5,370 nt of DNA. Origin: Reyranella sp. (GTDB lineage Bacteria; Pseudomonadota; Alphaproteobacteria; Reyranellales; Reyranellaceae). The notes below the pieces were generated by a model. That model was given only the letters and a program-made list of their open reading frames with translations, did no database searches and was not told the origin of the DNA. The stretch covers positions 1 through 5,370 of the forward strand of contig JAKFVZ010000167.1 of the NCBI GenBank assembly GCA_021732965.1, read 5' to 3'. Shown piece after piece: positions 1-4,694 of the stretch. A program made the translations under genes and the position numbers. The first letter of the stretch is position 1. Each line of letters starts with the position of its first letter.

Positions 1-1389
1 CAGGCGCACCAGCTCCTCGTCGCAGGGCCAGCCGAACGGGGCCTTGTTGCAGGTCGCCACGATGAAGCCCAGCGCCAGCGGATCGAGCGCGTCGGGCGCC
101 GAGGTCGAGGTGATCAGCGCGCTCCAGCCGCCCTTGTCCGGCGGATCCTTCTTGGCGCGGCGCGCGACCAGCGTCTGCCAGTCCATCGACTGCATGTCGA
201 CCTTCATGCCGGCCTTCTCCATCAGCGACTTGGCGATCGGCGCCATGTTGGCCAGCGCATAGAGATCGGTGGAATGCAGCAGCACGGCGGGTGTGTTGTC
301 GTAGCCGCCCTCGGCCAGAAGCTGCTTCGCCTTCGCGAAGTTGCTCTCGTACTTGTCCTCGAAGCCCGCGGTGGTCTCGTAGGGACCGCCGCAGATGAAC
401 ATGGCCTTGCAGACCGTGTAGAACTCCGGCTCGCCGATCACGCCGTCGAGGAAGTCCTTCTGGTTGAACGCATAGAGCATCGCCTGCCGGATCTTCGCGT
501 TGTCGAACGGCTTGTGGAGCTGGTTGAAGCGATAGATGTACTGGTTGCCCCACTTGCTCGGGTTGATCAGCTCGGCGTTGCGGTCCTTCTTGATCAGCGG
601 ATAGAGATCGTGCTGCGGCGCCTCGATGATGTCGATTTCGCCGGCCTGCAGCGCGTTCACCGCGGTCTGCTGGTCGGGCATGGCGAGCCACTCGATGCGA
701 TCGACCTTCGCGACCTTGCCCCCGGCCAGCCCGGACGCGGGCTCGGACCGCGGCTTGTATTTCGGGTTCTTCACATAGACGGTCCTGTCACCGGGCTTCC
801 ACTCGTCGGCCTTGAAGATGAAGGGACCGGAACCGACGAACTCCTTGATCTGGTCGTTGGGCGAGGTCTCCGCCACGCGCTTGGGCATGATGAACGGATT
901 GCCCGAGGGCTTGGACAGCGCCTGCAGCACCACGCCGGTCGGCGACTTCAGCACGAGCTGGAAGGTCTTCGCGTCGATCGCCTTCGCCTCGGCCAACTTG
1001 CCCCACAGGATCTGGCCCACGGAGTCCCGCACCGCCCAGCGCTTCAGCGAGGCGAGCACGTCCTCGGTCGTGACCGGCTGGCCGTCATGGAACTCGAGCC
1101 CGTCGCGCAGGGTGAAGGTCCAGGTGAGATTGTCGGGCGTGACCGTCCACGTCTCGACCATCTGAGGCTTGACCTTGAGGTCGCCGTCGAGCGCGAACAG
1201 CGTATCGTAGACCATGTAGCCGTGGTTGCGCACGATGAAGGCCGAGGTCCAGATCGGATCGAGGATCTTGAGATCCGAATGCATCACGACCCGCAGCGTC
1301 TTCGGCTGCTGCGCCGAGGCTCCGTGCGGCAGCATCAGCATCGGCGCTACGGCCACCGCCAGCCAGCCCATGACCTTGCATTTCATCAT
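1..1389 (-). CDS. ABC transporter solute-binding protein, family 5 (SBP_bac_5), partial at 3' end
   Basis: Extracytoplasmic binding protein that should capture a peptide-like or other small solute and hand it to an ABC permease; the permease genes are not in the window. The frame is open from 1389 to the left edge and gives 463 residues, so roughly the last 60-70 of a usual 520-540 are missing. Residues 1-26 form a Sec signal peptide with a hydrophobic core and an ASA/QQ cleavage site. The mature part starts TLRVVMHSDLKILDPIW and carries the family hallmarks: YDTLF at 61-65, FTLRDGLEFHDGQPVTTEDV at about 92-111, GSGPF at 186-190, NALQAGEIDI at 245-254 and the KIRQAMLYAFN block at 299-309. Two Cys pairs (327/333 and 447/456) could form disulfides. 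The start is an ATG-ATG pair; the first (1387-1389) has AGGAGG 5 nt upstream, the second has it at 8 nt, so either may be used. Family is certain; substrate cannot be told. Confidence 0.96.
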   Translation of the reverse strand, partial: MMKCKVMGWLAVAVAPMLMLPHGASAQQPKTLRVVMHSDLKILDPIWTSAFIVRNHGYMVYDTLFALDGDLKVKPQMVETWTVTPDNLTWTFTLRDGLEFHDGQPVTTEDVLASLKRWAVRDSVGQILWGKLAEAKAIDAKTFQLVLKSPTGVVLQALSKPSGNPFIMPKRVAETSPNDQIKEFVGSGPFIFKADEWKPGDRTVYVKNPKYKPRSEPASGLAGGKVAKVDRIEWLAMPDQQTAVNALQAGEIDIIEAPQHDLYPLIKKDRNAELINPSKWGNQYIYRFNQLHKPFDNAKIRQAMLYAFNQKDFLDGVIGEPEFYTVCKAMFICGGPYETTAGFEDKYESNFAKAKQLLAEGGYDNTPAVLLHSTDLYALANMAPIAKSLMEKAGMKVDMQSMDWQTLVARRAKKDPPDKGGWSALITSTSAPDALDPLALGFIVATCNKAPFGWPCDEELVRL

Positions 1390-1394
1390 CGCCC

Positions 1395-1400
1395 CCTCCT
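1395..1400 (-). promoter_or_regulatory. Shine-Dalgarno of the solute-binding protein gene
   Basis: On the minus strand this reads AGGAGG followed by GGGCG and then ATG ATG. It is a perfect ribosome binding site and fixes the start of the binding-protein gene to one of the two adjacent ATG codons. Confidence 0.8.
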
Positions 1401-1417
1401 CTTCACACACGGTGAAG
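1401..1417 (-). promoter_or_regulatory. Small hairpin abutting the ribosome binding site of the binding-protein gene
   Basis: CTTCAC (1401-1406) pairs with GTGAAG (1412-1417) around a 5-nt loop, directly next to the AGGAGG at 1395-1400. In mRNA it would sit immediately 5' of the ribosome binding site and could influence translation, or it could be a protein-binding dyad in DNA. Only the symmetry is seen; the role is inference. Confidence 0.3.
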
Positions 1418-1458
1418 ATGCTGGGGCCACCGACGGACGCTGTGAAATTCATTCGTCC

Positions 1459-1485
1459 TGAAGGTTCATTCCTTCATCTCATGAA
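1459..1485. promoter_or_regulatory. Overlapping dyads upstream of the binding-protein gene, possible operator
   Basis: TGAAGG (1459-1464) and CCTTCA (1471-1476) are inverted around TTCATT; TTCAT (1473-1477) and ATGAA (1481-1485) form a second, overlapping dyad. TTCATTC also occurs directly repeated at 1448-1454 and 1465-1471. The cluster lies 70-96 bp upstream of the start, where an operator or activator site would be expected. I could not identify convincing -35 and -10 boxes, so this is a weak call. Confidence 0.25.
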
Positions 1486-1560
1486 CGCCGGGCCGGTTCC
1501 CCGAACAAGCCATCGGAGATGAAGGCGCCAGAACGACAGGATACGAAGAGCAGCGACAAC

Positions 1561-1578
1561 CCTCATGCTGAGCAGCAT
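1561..1578. repeat. Degenerate end fragment of the palindromic intergenic repeat
   Basis: CCTCATGCTGAG at 1561-1572 is identical to the first 12 bases of the complete element that begins at 1603, but the following sequence diverges. The fragment also folds on itself: ATGCTG (1565-1570) pairs with CAGCAT (1573-1578). It is probably a decayed or truncated copy placed 42 bp before the full one. Confidence 0.55.
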
Positions 1579-1602
1579 CGCGCAGCGACTCCCCAACACC
1601 AA

Positions 1603-1710
1603 CCTCATGCTGAGGAGCGCTCCACCGGAGCGCGTCTCGAAGCATGGGCACGAGCACCGCGTTTGTTGCCCATCCTTCGAGACGGCCCTTCGGGCCTCCT
1701 CAGGATGAGG
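1603..1710. repeat. Complete palindromic intergenic repeat (alphaproteobacterial type)
   Basis: A 108-bp inverted repeat. The left arm (1603-1650) starts CCTCATGCTGAGGAG and ends GTCTCGAAGCATGGGCA; the right arm (1667-1710), read on the other strand, starts CCTCATCCTGAGGAG and ends GTCTCGAAGGATGGGCA. The loop is 16 nt. Each arm also contains its own inner hairpin: GCGCTCC/GGAGCGC at 1617-1623 and 1627-1633, and GGCCC/GGGCC at 1684-1688 and 1692-1696. The inner stems differ in sequence between the arms but both are perfectly self-complementary. Elements with this CTGAGGAG...GTCTCGAAGGATG core are, from my knowledge, widespread between genes in Bradyrhizobium and relatives; no transposase is associated here. 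Confidence 0.85.
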
Positions 1711-1741
1711 TCAGGACTTGAATCGAATCGATCCACTTAAT

Positions 1742-1772
1742 CTCCAGTCGGTCTCCGAGGAGGCCGATGGAG
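1742..1772. repeat. Near-perfect 14-bp hairpin, possible transcript end of the SGNH-type gene
   Basis: CTCCAGTCGGTCTCC (1742-1756) is the inverted complement of GGAGGCCGATGGAG (1759-1772) apart from one bulged G and one T opposite G, which could wobble in RNA. It lies about 150 bp downstream of the SGNH-type stop on the transcribed strand. There is no T-run after it on either strand, so I do not call a classical intrinsic terminator; it may stabilise a 3' end or be another repeat fragment. Confidence 0.45.
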
Positions 1773-1870
1773 TCTTTCCGATGCAGATAGATCAAACACC
1801 CACCTCAGGGTGAGGTTATCGGGGTCTCTCGTAACCTGTTGTTTCAGCTGCTTTCATTCCGGCCAGACTC

Positions 1871-1908
1871 TCAGGAGCCGCCCATGCGCGGCGTCTCGAA
1901 GGATGAGG
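1871..1908. repeat. Half copy of the palindromic intergenic repeat
   Basis: Reads TCAGGAG, an inner stem-loop, then GTCTCGAAGGATGAGG, matching one arm of the element at 1603-1710. The inner stem is GCCGC (1877-1881) with GCGGC (1888-1892) around CCATGC, a third stem sequence distinct from both arms of the full copy. It lies 16 bp past the stop codon of the SGNH-type gene. The bases after it (GATGAGGTCAG, then TTGA and TCGA blocks) resemble those after the full element at 1704 onward, so a little flanking sequence is shared as well. Confidence 0.7.
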
Positions 1909-1924
1909 TCAGTGATTGACTCGA

Positions 1925-2872
1925 TCAGGGGAGGCTCAGGAAGTATTCCGCCACCCGTTCGTAAGCCGCTGGCGTGGGGTGATACTCGAAAGGCGGGGCG
2001 ATCAGATAGGCATCGCTGTAGTCGGGAATGATCTGGCGGATCGTATGGACGCGCAGGCCCTGGGCGGTAAGGCGGCCGATCACGCCCTCGGTCGTGCCAT
2101 CCCAGGTGAAGACGTGGAAGCGGATGCCGGGATATAGCCGCTCCAGTTCGCGGGACGCTTCCGCGATCAGCGCCGCCGCCAGTTCCTCCTCTTCGTCTTC
2201 CGTCAAACGATTGAAGCCGATCAGCTCGCGCCAGCTCTTGCCCACGGTGTTGAAGTTGCCCTCGCGCACCGGCCGGCCGTCGTCGTCCACGACGAACAGC
2301 GGACCGAACCTGTCCCACTTGCCACGCCCGGCGGCGCGGGCGGTGTGGGCCGGAATGAACAGATAGACGGCATCGGTCGGCTTGCAGCTTATCGCGCGCT
2401 GGAAGCGGCCCGACTGCAGTCCGGCCAGGAATTGATGCGGCCCCCAGCCGCCGATGCCCAGACTCTTCACCTCGACCTGCCCTCTGCTCTTGGCAACGAT
2501 CTGGGCGGCCGAGGTCTCGTCGTCGTCGACGCCCTCGCCGAAGGTGAACGAGTCGCCGAACTGGAGAAGGCAGCGGGGCGCGTCCTCGACTTTCGGAACG
2601 ACGCGGAAACGATCGGGGCCGGTCGTGTAGGAAGCGTCGTAGATCACGCGCGAGTCCAGCAGTCTTCGGGCCGTGACATGCTTGTCGGGCTGCGCGATGA
2701 AGCCGACATCGTCGATGCCCTGGTCATAGAAGCCGTTGACGAACGTCCCCTCCATGCGCAGCCGCTCGCTCTGCCCGTCCACGAAGTCGCTATTCTTCCA
2801 GGCGCCGAACGCAAGGGCGGCCGCGACAGCCGCGCAGAGGCTGATGGCACCCGCCAGAAGCCAGCTTTTCAT
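1925..2872 (-). CDS. SGNH/GDSL hydrolase-like protein with N-terminal membrane anchor
   Basis: A 315-residue exported or membrane-anchored protein. Residues 1-23 are a short basic start and a hydrophobic, Ala-rich segment with no clear cleavage site, so it may be a signal anchor facing the periplasm. LLQFGDSFTFGEGVDDDET at about 102-120 is a GDS-type nucleophile block (Ser108); GIGGWGP at 139-145 fits the block-II glycine loop; EYHPTPAAYERVAEYF at 296-311 fits the C-terminal block with His298. The usual block-III GxND is not visible; the equivalent region is probably YLFIPAHTARAAG at 170-182. Glu296 stands where the catalytic Asp is most often found. Family members are esterases or acyl/acetyl-transfer enzymes acting on glycans or lipids, but the substrate here is unknown. 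The start at 2872 lies 11 bp after the previous stop and has no clear ribosome binding site, which suggests translation linked to the upstream gene. Confidence 0.8.
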   Translation of the reverse strand: MKSWLLAGAISLCAAVAAALAFGAWKNSDFVDGQSERLRMEGTFVNGFYDQGIDDVGFIAQPDKHVTARRLLDSRVIYDASYTTGPDRFRVVPKVEDAPRCLLQFGDSFTFGEGVDDDETSAAQIVAKSRGQVEVKSLGIGGWGPHQFLAGLQSGRFQRAISCKPTDAVYLFIPAHTARAAGRGKWDRFGPLFVVDDDGRPVREGNFNTVGKSWRELIGFNRLTEDEEEELAAALIAEASRELERLYPGIRFHVFTWDGTTEGVIGRLTAQGLRVHTIRQIIPDYSDAYLIAPPFEYHPTPAAYERVAEYFLSLP

Positions 2873-2883
2873 GCTTTGCAGGA

Positions 2884-3168
2884 TCAGGACCGGCGCCGAT
2901 CCCCGCGGTCGCCCTGACCCGGCCGGCTCACCGTCTTCGCCTTCTGGCGACGATCGGACCTGAGGGACTTGCTGACGTCGACGACCTCCTTGAAGGAGGT
3001 GCCGCGCTCATTGCGGCGAACGAAGAGCTTGTTCGTGCCCGTGTCGATGAGTTCGCGGGCGGCGGCGGATTTCCTTGCGGACTTGCGCTTGGCGGTCTTC
3101 CCGGCCGCCTTCTTCGCGACCTTTCTCTTGGCGCTCTTCTTCTTCGCTGCCTTCTTCTTCGCGGCCAT
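2884..3168 (-). CDS. Small lysine-rich protein with histone-H1-like tail and conserved C-terminal motif
   Basis: 94 residues, extremely basic. Residues 1-37 are built from KKA, AKKK and KRK runs with Ala and Ser, resembling histone H1-like or nucleoid-protein tails. Residues 39-91 are different: ELIDTGTNKLFVRRN, ERGTSFKEVVDVSKSL, then SDRRQKAKT and PGQGDRGDR. I recognise this second part as a conserved domain of uncharacterised small alphaproteobacterial proteins (pattern FVRR..-G.FKE..DV..SL..DRR.KAKT...GQGDKGD). Nucleic-acid binding is inferred from the charge only. The start is supported by GGAGAG at 3174-3179, 5 nt before the ATG. The gene follows the SRAP-family gene by 65 bp and precedes the SGNH-type gene by 11 bp, all on the same strand. 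The GC-rich sequence also stays open in a second frame from 3197, but that product has no sensible composition. Confidence 0.82.
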   Translation of the reverse strand: MAAKKKAAKKKSAKRKVAKKAAGKTAKRKSARKSAAARELIDTGTNKLFVRRNERGTSFKEVVDVSKSLRSDRRQKAKTVSRPGQGDRGDRRRS

Positions 3169-3173
3169 GCGGT

Positions 3174-3179
3174 CTCTCC
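3174..3179 (-). promoter_or_regulatory. Shine-Dalgarno of the lysine-rich protein gene
   Basis: GGAGAG on the minus strand, 5 nt upstream of the ATG at 3166-3168. It supports this start over the overlapping frame beginning near 3197 and shows the gene can be translated independently of the SRAP-family gene. Confidence 0.65.
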
Positions 3180-3233
3180 GTTGGGGATCAACCGCAACGG
3201 CTCACCTGGCCAGGAGTTGCACGCGAAGGCGCG

Positions 3234-3950
3234 TCAGGTCATGCGCGGCCGCGGCGGGCGCGGCTTCGGCGACTCGGGCGCGGAGGTCCAGTCGACGCCC
3301 TCCATCGTGCGCAGCAGTGCCCTGGCACTCGCCGGATCGGCGTCCGTCTCGCCCAGCCACGTCGACCACGTCGGATCGCCGTCTTCGAGGATGGCGGGCA
3401 TGCGCGGATCGTCCTCGGCTCCCTTGATCGTGCGGCGGATCAGCTCGTTGGCCGGCACGGTGGCCATGACGCAGAACAGCAGCGGCGCGGGCTGGCCCTC
3501 GATCGCATAGCGCCGCCACACGAAGGCGAAGCCGCGCGGCCGGCCGTCGCGCGGATCGATCGTCCATTGCTTCGTCGCGGTCGCGCCCGAGGGCTTCGTC
3601 ACCTCCTCGCCCTCGTTGAAGGTGCGGAAGACGACGATGCCGCGCTGTCCCGCGTGGAACGGCGTGCGGAACGGCTCCTTCCGGTCGATGGTCTCCGAGC
3701 GCGCATGGATCGGCCGCGGCCGGCGCCAGTCGCGCGGATCGGGAAAGCCCCAGCGCATCGGCACCACGCGGCGCCGCCCCGCCTCGGCATCCCACACGAT
3801 CACCGGAACCGCCGCGCCGACGCGATAGGTGACGATCTCGCCATCGCCGCCTGCATCGCCTTCGCCACCCGCTCCGCCGTCGCCGGTCAGCGGCTGCGAG
3901 AAGGCGACCACCTCGCGCCAAGAAGCCTGCGCCGTGAACTTTCCGCACAT
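3234..3950 (-). CDS. SRAP-family protein (SOS response-associated peptidase / YedK-HMCES fold), divergent active site
   Basis: 238 residues. Canonical SRAP proteins use Cys2 to crosslink to abasic sites in single-stranded DNA. Seen here: MCGKFT at the N-terminus, so the start is fixed by the family because Cys2 must become the terminus; VVPMRWGFPDP at 62-72; HARSET at 82-87; RGIVVFRTFNEGEE at 103-116; ATVPANELI at 163-171; and DPRMPAIL at 181-188. Compared with the usual NARSET, GFYEW and HDRMP motifs, His82 replaces Asn, the Glu loop is FNEGEE without the Trp, and Asp181 stands near the position of the His. This pattern appears to define a non-canonical alphaproteobacterial SRAP subfamily rather than a broken gene, since the frame is intact and the motifs are otherwise conserved. 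A low-complexity Gly/Asp insert fills residues 22-38, and the C-terminus is a Pro/Arg tail. It heads the three-gene minus-strand set. Peptidase activity is not implied. Confidence 0.9.
   Translation of the reverse strand: MCGKFTAQASWREVVAFSQPLTGDGGAGGEGDAGGDGEIVTYRVGAAVPVIVWDAEAGRRRVVPMRWGFPDPRDWRRPRPIHARSETIDRKEPFRTPFHAGQRGIVVFRTFNEGEEVTKPSGATATKQWTIDPRDGRPRGFAFVWRRYAIEGQPAPLLFCVMATVPANELIRRTIKGAEDDPRMPAILEDGDPTWSTWLGETDADPASARALLRTMEGVDWTSAPESPKPRPPRPRMT
3840..3884 (-). repeat. Gly/Asp low-complexity insert within the SRAP-family gene
   Basis: Residues 23-37 are almost only Gly, Ala, Asp and Glu, encoded by a run of imperfect GGC/GGA/GAT-type triplets. It separates the first helix (WREVVAFSQPL) from the next strand (IVTYRVGAAVPV), a position where a loop length change would be tolerated. 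Probably an expanded surface loop. Confidence 0.5.
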
Positions 3951-4015
3951 GCCTTCAGGCTAGCGATTTTCCGCTCCGGGTTCACCCACCCGACGGCACG
4001 CGGCGTTTGAGCGGG

Positions 4016-4034
4016 GCTTGCCGGCGGGGCAAGC
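4016..4034 (+). promoter_or_regulatory. First leader hairpin of the YccF-family gene
   Basis: GCTTGCC (4016-4022) pairs perfectly with GGCAAGC (4028-4034) around GGCGG. It lies 38-56 bp upstream of the ATG, in the divergent intergenic region. Whether it is within the transcript depends on the unknown transcription start. Confidence 0.4.
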
Positions 4035-4040
4035 TGTCGG

Positions 4041-4059
4041 CGCGCCGGCGGCCGGCGCG
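4041..4059 (+). promoter_or_regulatory. Second leader hairpin, touching the Shine-Dalgarno of the YccF-family gene
   Basis: CGCGCCGG (4041-4048) pairs perfectly with CCGGCGCG (4052-4059) around a 3-nt loop; all eight pairs are G-C. The last base of the stem is the first base of the likely ribosome binding site GGGAGA (4059-4064), which sits 7 nt before the ATG at 4072. Such a stable stem at this place could affect ribosome access; the regulatory role is inference. Confidence 0.4.
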
Positions 4060-4071
4060 GGAGACACGCCC

Positions 4072-4527
4072 ATGCGAACCCTCGGCAACATCCTCTGGCA
4101 CATCCCGTTCCTCGGATTCCTGACGGCGGCCTTCTACTGGCTGCTCGGGCTGGTGCTGACGCTGCTGGTCGTGACCGCGCCGATCGGGCTGGGGCTGATG
4201 GAGTTCGGCAAGTTCCTGCTGGCGCCGTTCGGCAACGAGATGGTGAGCAAGGCCAGCCTCAACGTGAAGCAGAACCCGGTGTGGGAAGCCTATTCGACGA
4301 TCGTGATGATCCTCTACCTGCCGTTCGGCGTGCTGTTCGTGATCCTGAACGCGATCCAGGTGTTCGCGCTGTGCTTCTCGATCGTCGGCATCCCGGTCGC
4401 GCTGGTGATCGCCAAGTCGCTGGGCACGGTGCTGAACCCGGTGAACAAGGTCTGCGTCCCCTCCGCCGTCGCCGAGGAGATGGCCCGCCGCAACGCCAGC
4501 GCCGCGCTCGACCGCCGCGCGGGCTGA
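4072..4527 (+). CDS. YccF-family (DUF307) inner-membrane protein
   Basis: 151 residues, close in length to E. coli YccF and sharing its layout: MRTLGNILW at the start, a first hydrophobic segment at about 13-37, the polar link FGKFLLAPFGNEMV at 45-58, a second long hydrophobic segment at about 76-105, then SIVGIPVA at 103-110 and LNPVNKVCVP at 121-130. Members are small inner-membrane proteins of unknown function. The C-terminal 20 residues are charged and probably cytoplasmic. I chose the ATG at 4072 because it aligns with the family N-terminus and has GGGAGA 7 nt upstream; an in-frame TTG at 4018 would add an unlikely Ala/Gly/Pro leader and begins inside a hairpin. The gene is divergent from the SRAP-family gene and stands alone on its strand. 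Confidence 0.9.
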   Translation: MRTLGNILWHIPFLGFLTAAFYWLLGLVLTLLVVTAPIGLGLMEFGKFLLAPFGNEMVSKASLNVKQNPVWEAYSTIVMILYLPFGVLFVILNAIQVFALCFSIVGIPVALVIAKSLGTVLNPVNKVCVPSAVAEEMARRNASAALDRRAG

Positions 4528-4541
4528 CGCGGCGCCGGACC

Positions 4542-4665
4542 CTTCCCCATTCACATGGGGAAGTGCCCCGTCATACGGGGCGATGGGGTCATGCGCGTCA
4601 GCGCCGCACAGTCTGACCCCTCCGTCGTCGTGAGACGACGACACCTCCCCATCTGAATGGGGAGG
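4542..4665. repeat. Composite intergenic inverted repeat with nested hairpins
   Basis: Two arms, 4542-4591 and 4614-4665, face each other around a 22-bp centre. Each arm has the same three parts. The outer hairpins are CTTCCCCAT/ATGGGGAAG (4542-4550, 4555-4563) and CCTCCCCAT/ATGGGGAGG (4644-4652, 4657-4665). The middle hairpins are GCCCCGT/ACGGGGC (4565-4571, 4575-4581) and GTCGTCGT/ACGACGAC (4624-4631, 4635-4642). The inner blocks GGGGTCA (4585-4591) and TGACCCC (4614-4620) pair with each other. Outer and inner parts match between arms when one is read in reverse complement; the middle stems differ completely in sequence. It fills the space between two convergent genes and could serve both as a transcript end, though no T-run follows any stem. 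GGAGGTGTCG...GGAGGGGT-type elements are, to my knowledge, common intergenic repeats in alphaproteobacteria. Confidence 0.85.
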
Positions 4666-4694
4666 AGAATGATCGCTGTTCTCTCGGAAAAGTC

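Larger units (their letters stand above)
1390..1924. other. Intergenic region rich in palindromes, no gene
   Basis: The 535 bp between the SGNH-type gene and the solute-binding protein gene hold no credible coding region. Short open frames here run through the repeats and lack family-like protein sequence or good ribosome binding sites. The part next to 1389 is the leader and presumably the promoter region of the binding-protein gene; 1561-1908 carries the palindromic repeats, with other hairpins between them (AGGTTA at 1813-1818 with TAACCT at 1832-1837; CCTCA at 1803-1807 with TGAGG at 1811-1815). Confidence 0.75.

Noticed and set aside
274..1461. Long plus-strand open frame of 395 codons opposite the solute-binding protein gene
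   Set aside because: The product is Leu/Arg/Asp/Val-rich with no family features and is the antisense shadow of a GC-rich gene; the minus strand carries a full signal peptide and family motifs.
1603..1710. Insertion sequence or miniature transposon with target duplication
   Set aside because: No transposase and no clear flanking direct duplication of fixed length; better described as an intergenic palindromic repeat.
1466..1740. Small open frames on both strands within the repeat region
   Set aside because: They run through the palindromic repeat, have no convincing ribosome binding sites and no recognisable protein pattern.
3202..3948. Second minus-strand open frame overlapping the SRAP-family gene, and a plus-strand frame at 3075-4010
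   Set aside because: Both are Arg/Ala/Gly-rich shadows. Only the 3234-3950 frame shows MCGKFT, MRWGF and PRMPAIL.
3951..4000. SOS box (GTTC-N7-GTTC type) upstream of the SRAP-family gene
   Set aside because: One GTTC half is present near 3979 but no correctly spaced intact second half; the best pairing is TTCC-N7-GTTC, which is not convincing.
4018..4071. Upstream TTG start for the YccF-family gene
   Set aside because: It adds an Ala/Gly/Pro leader absent from the family, starts inside a hairpin, and the ATG at 4072 has a better-placed GGGAGA.
3982..4644. Minus-strand open frame opposite the YccF-family gene
   Set aside because: Composition is Arg/His/Asp/Gln-rich shadow sequence and it runs through the composite repeat; the plus-strand frame has clear membrane segments and family motifs.
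4542..4665. CRISPR array
   Set aside because: The repeats are inverted and nested, not direct repeats with regular unique spacers.
4542..4665. Classical intrinsic terminators for the two convergent genes
   Set aside because: Stems are strong but none is followed by a T-run on either strand; a role in ending transcripts remains possible but is not shown.
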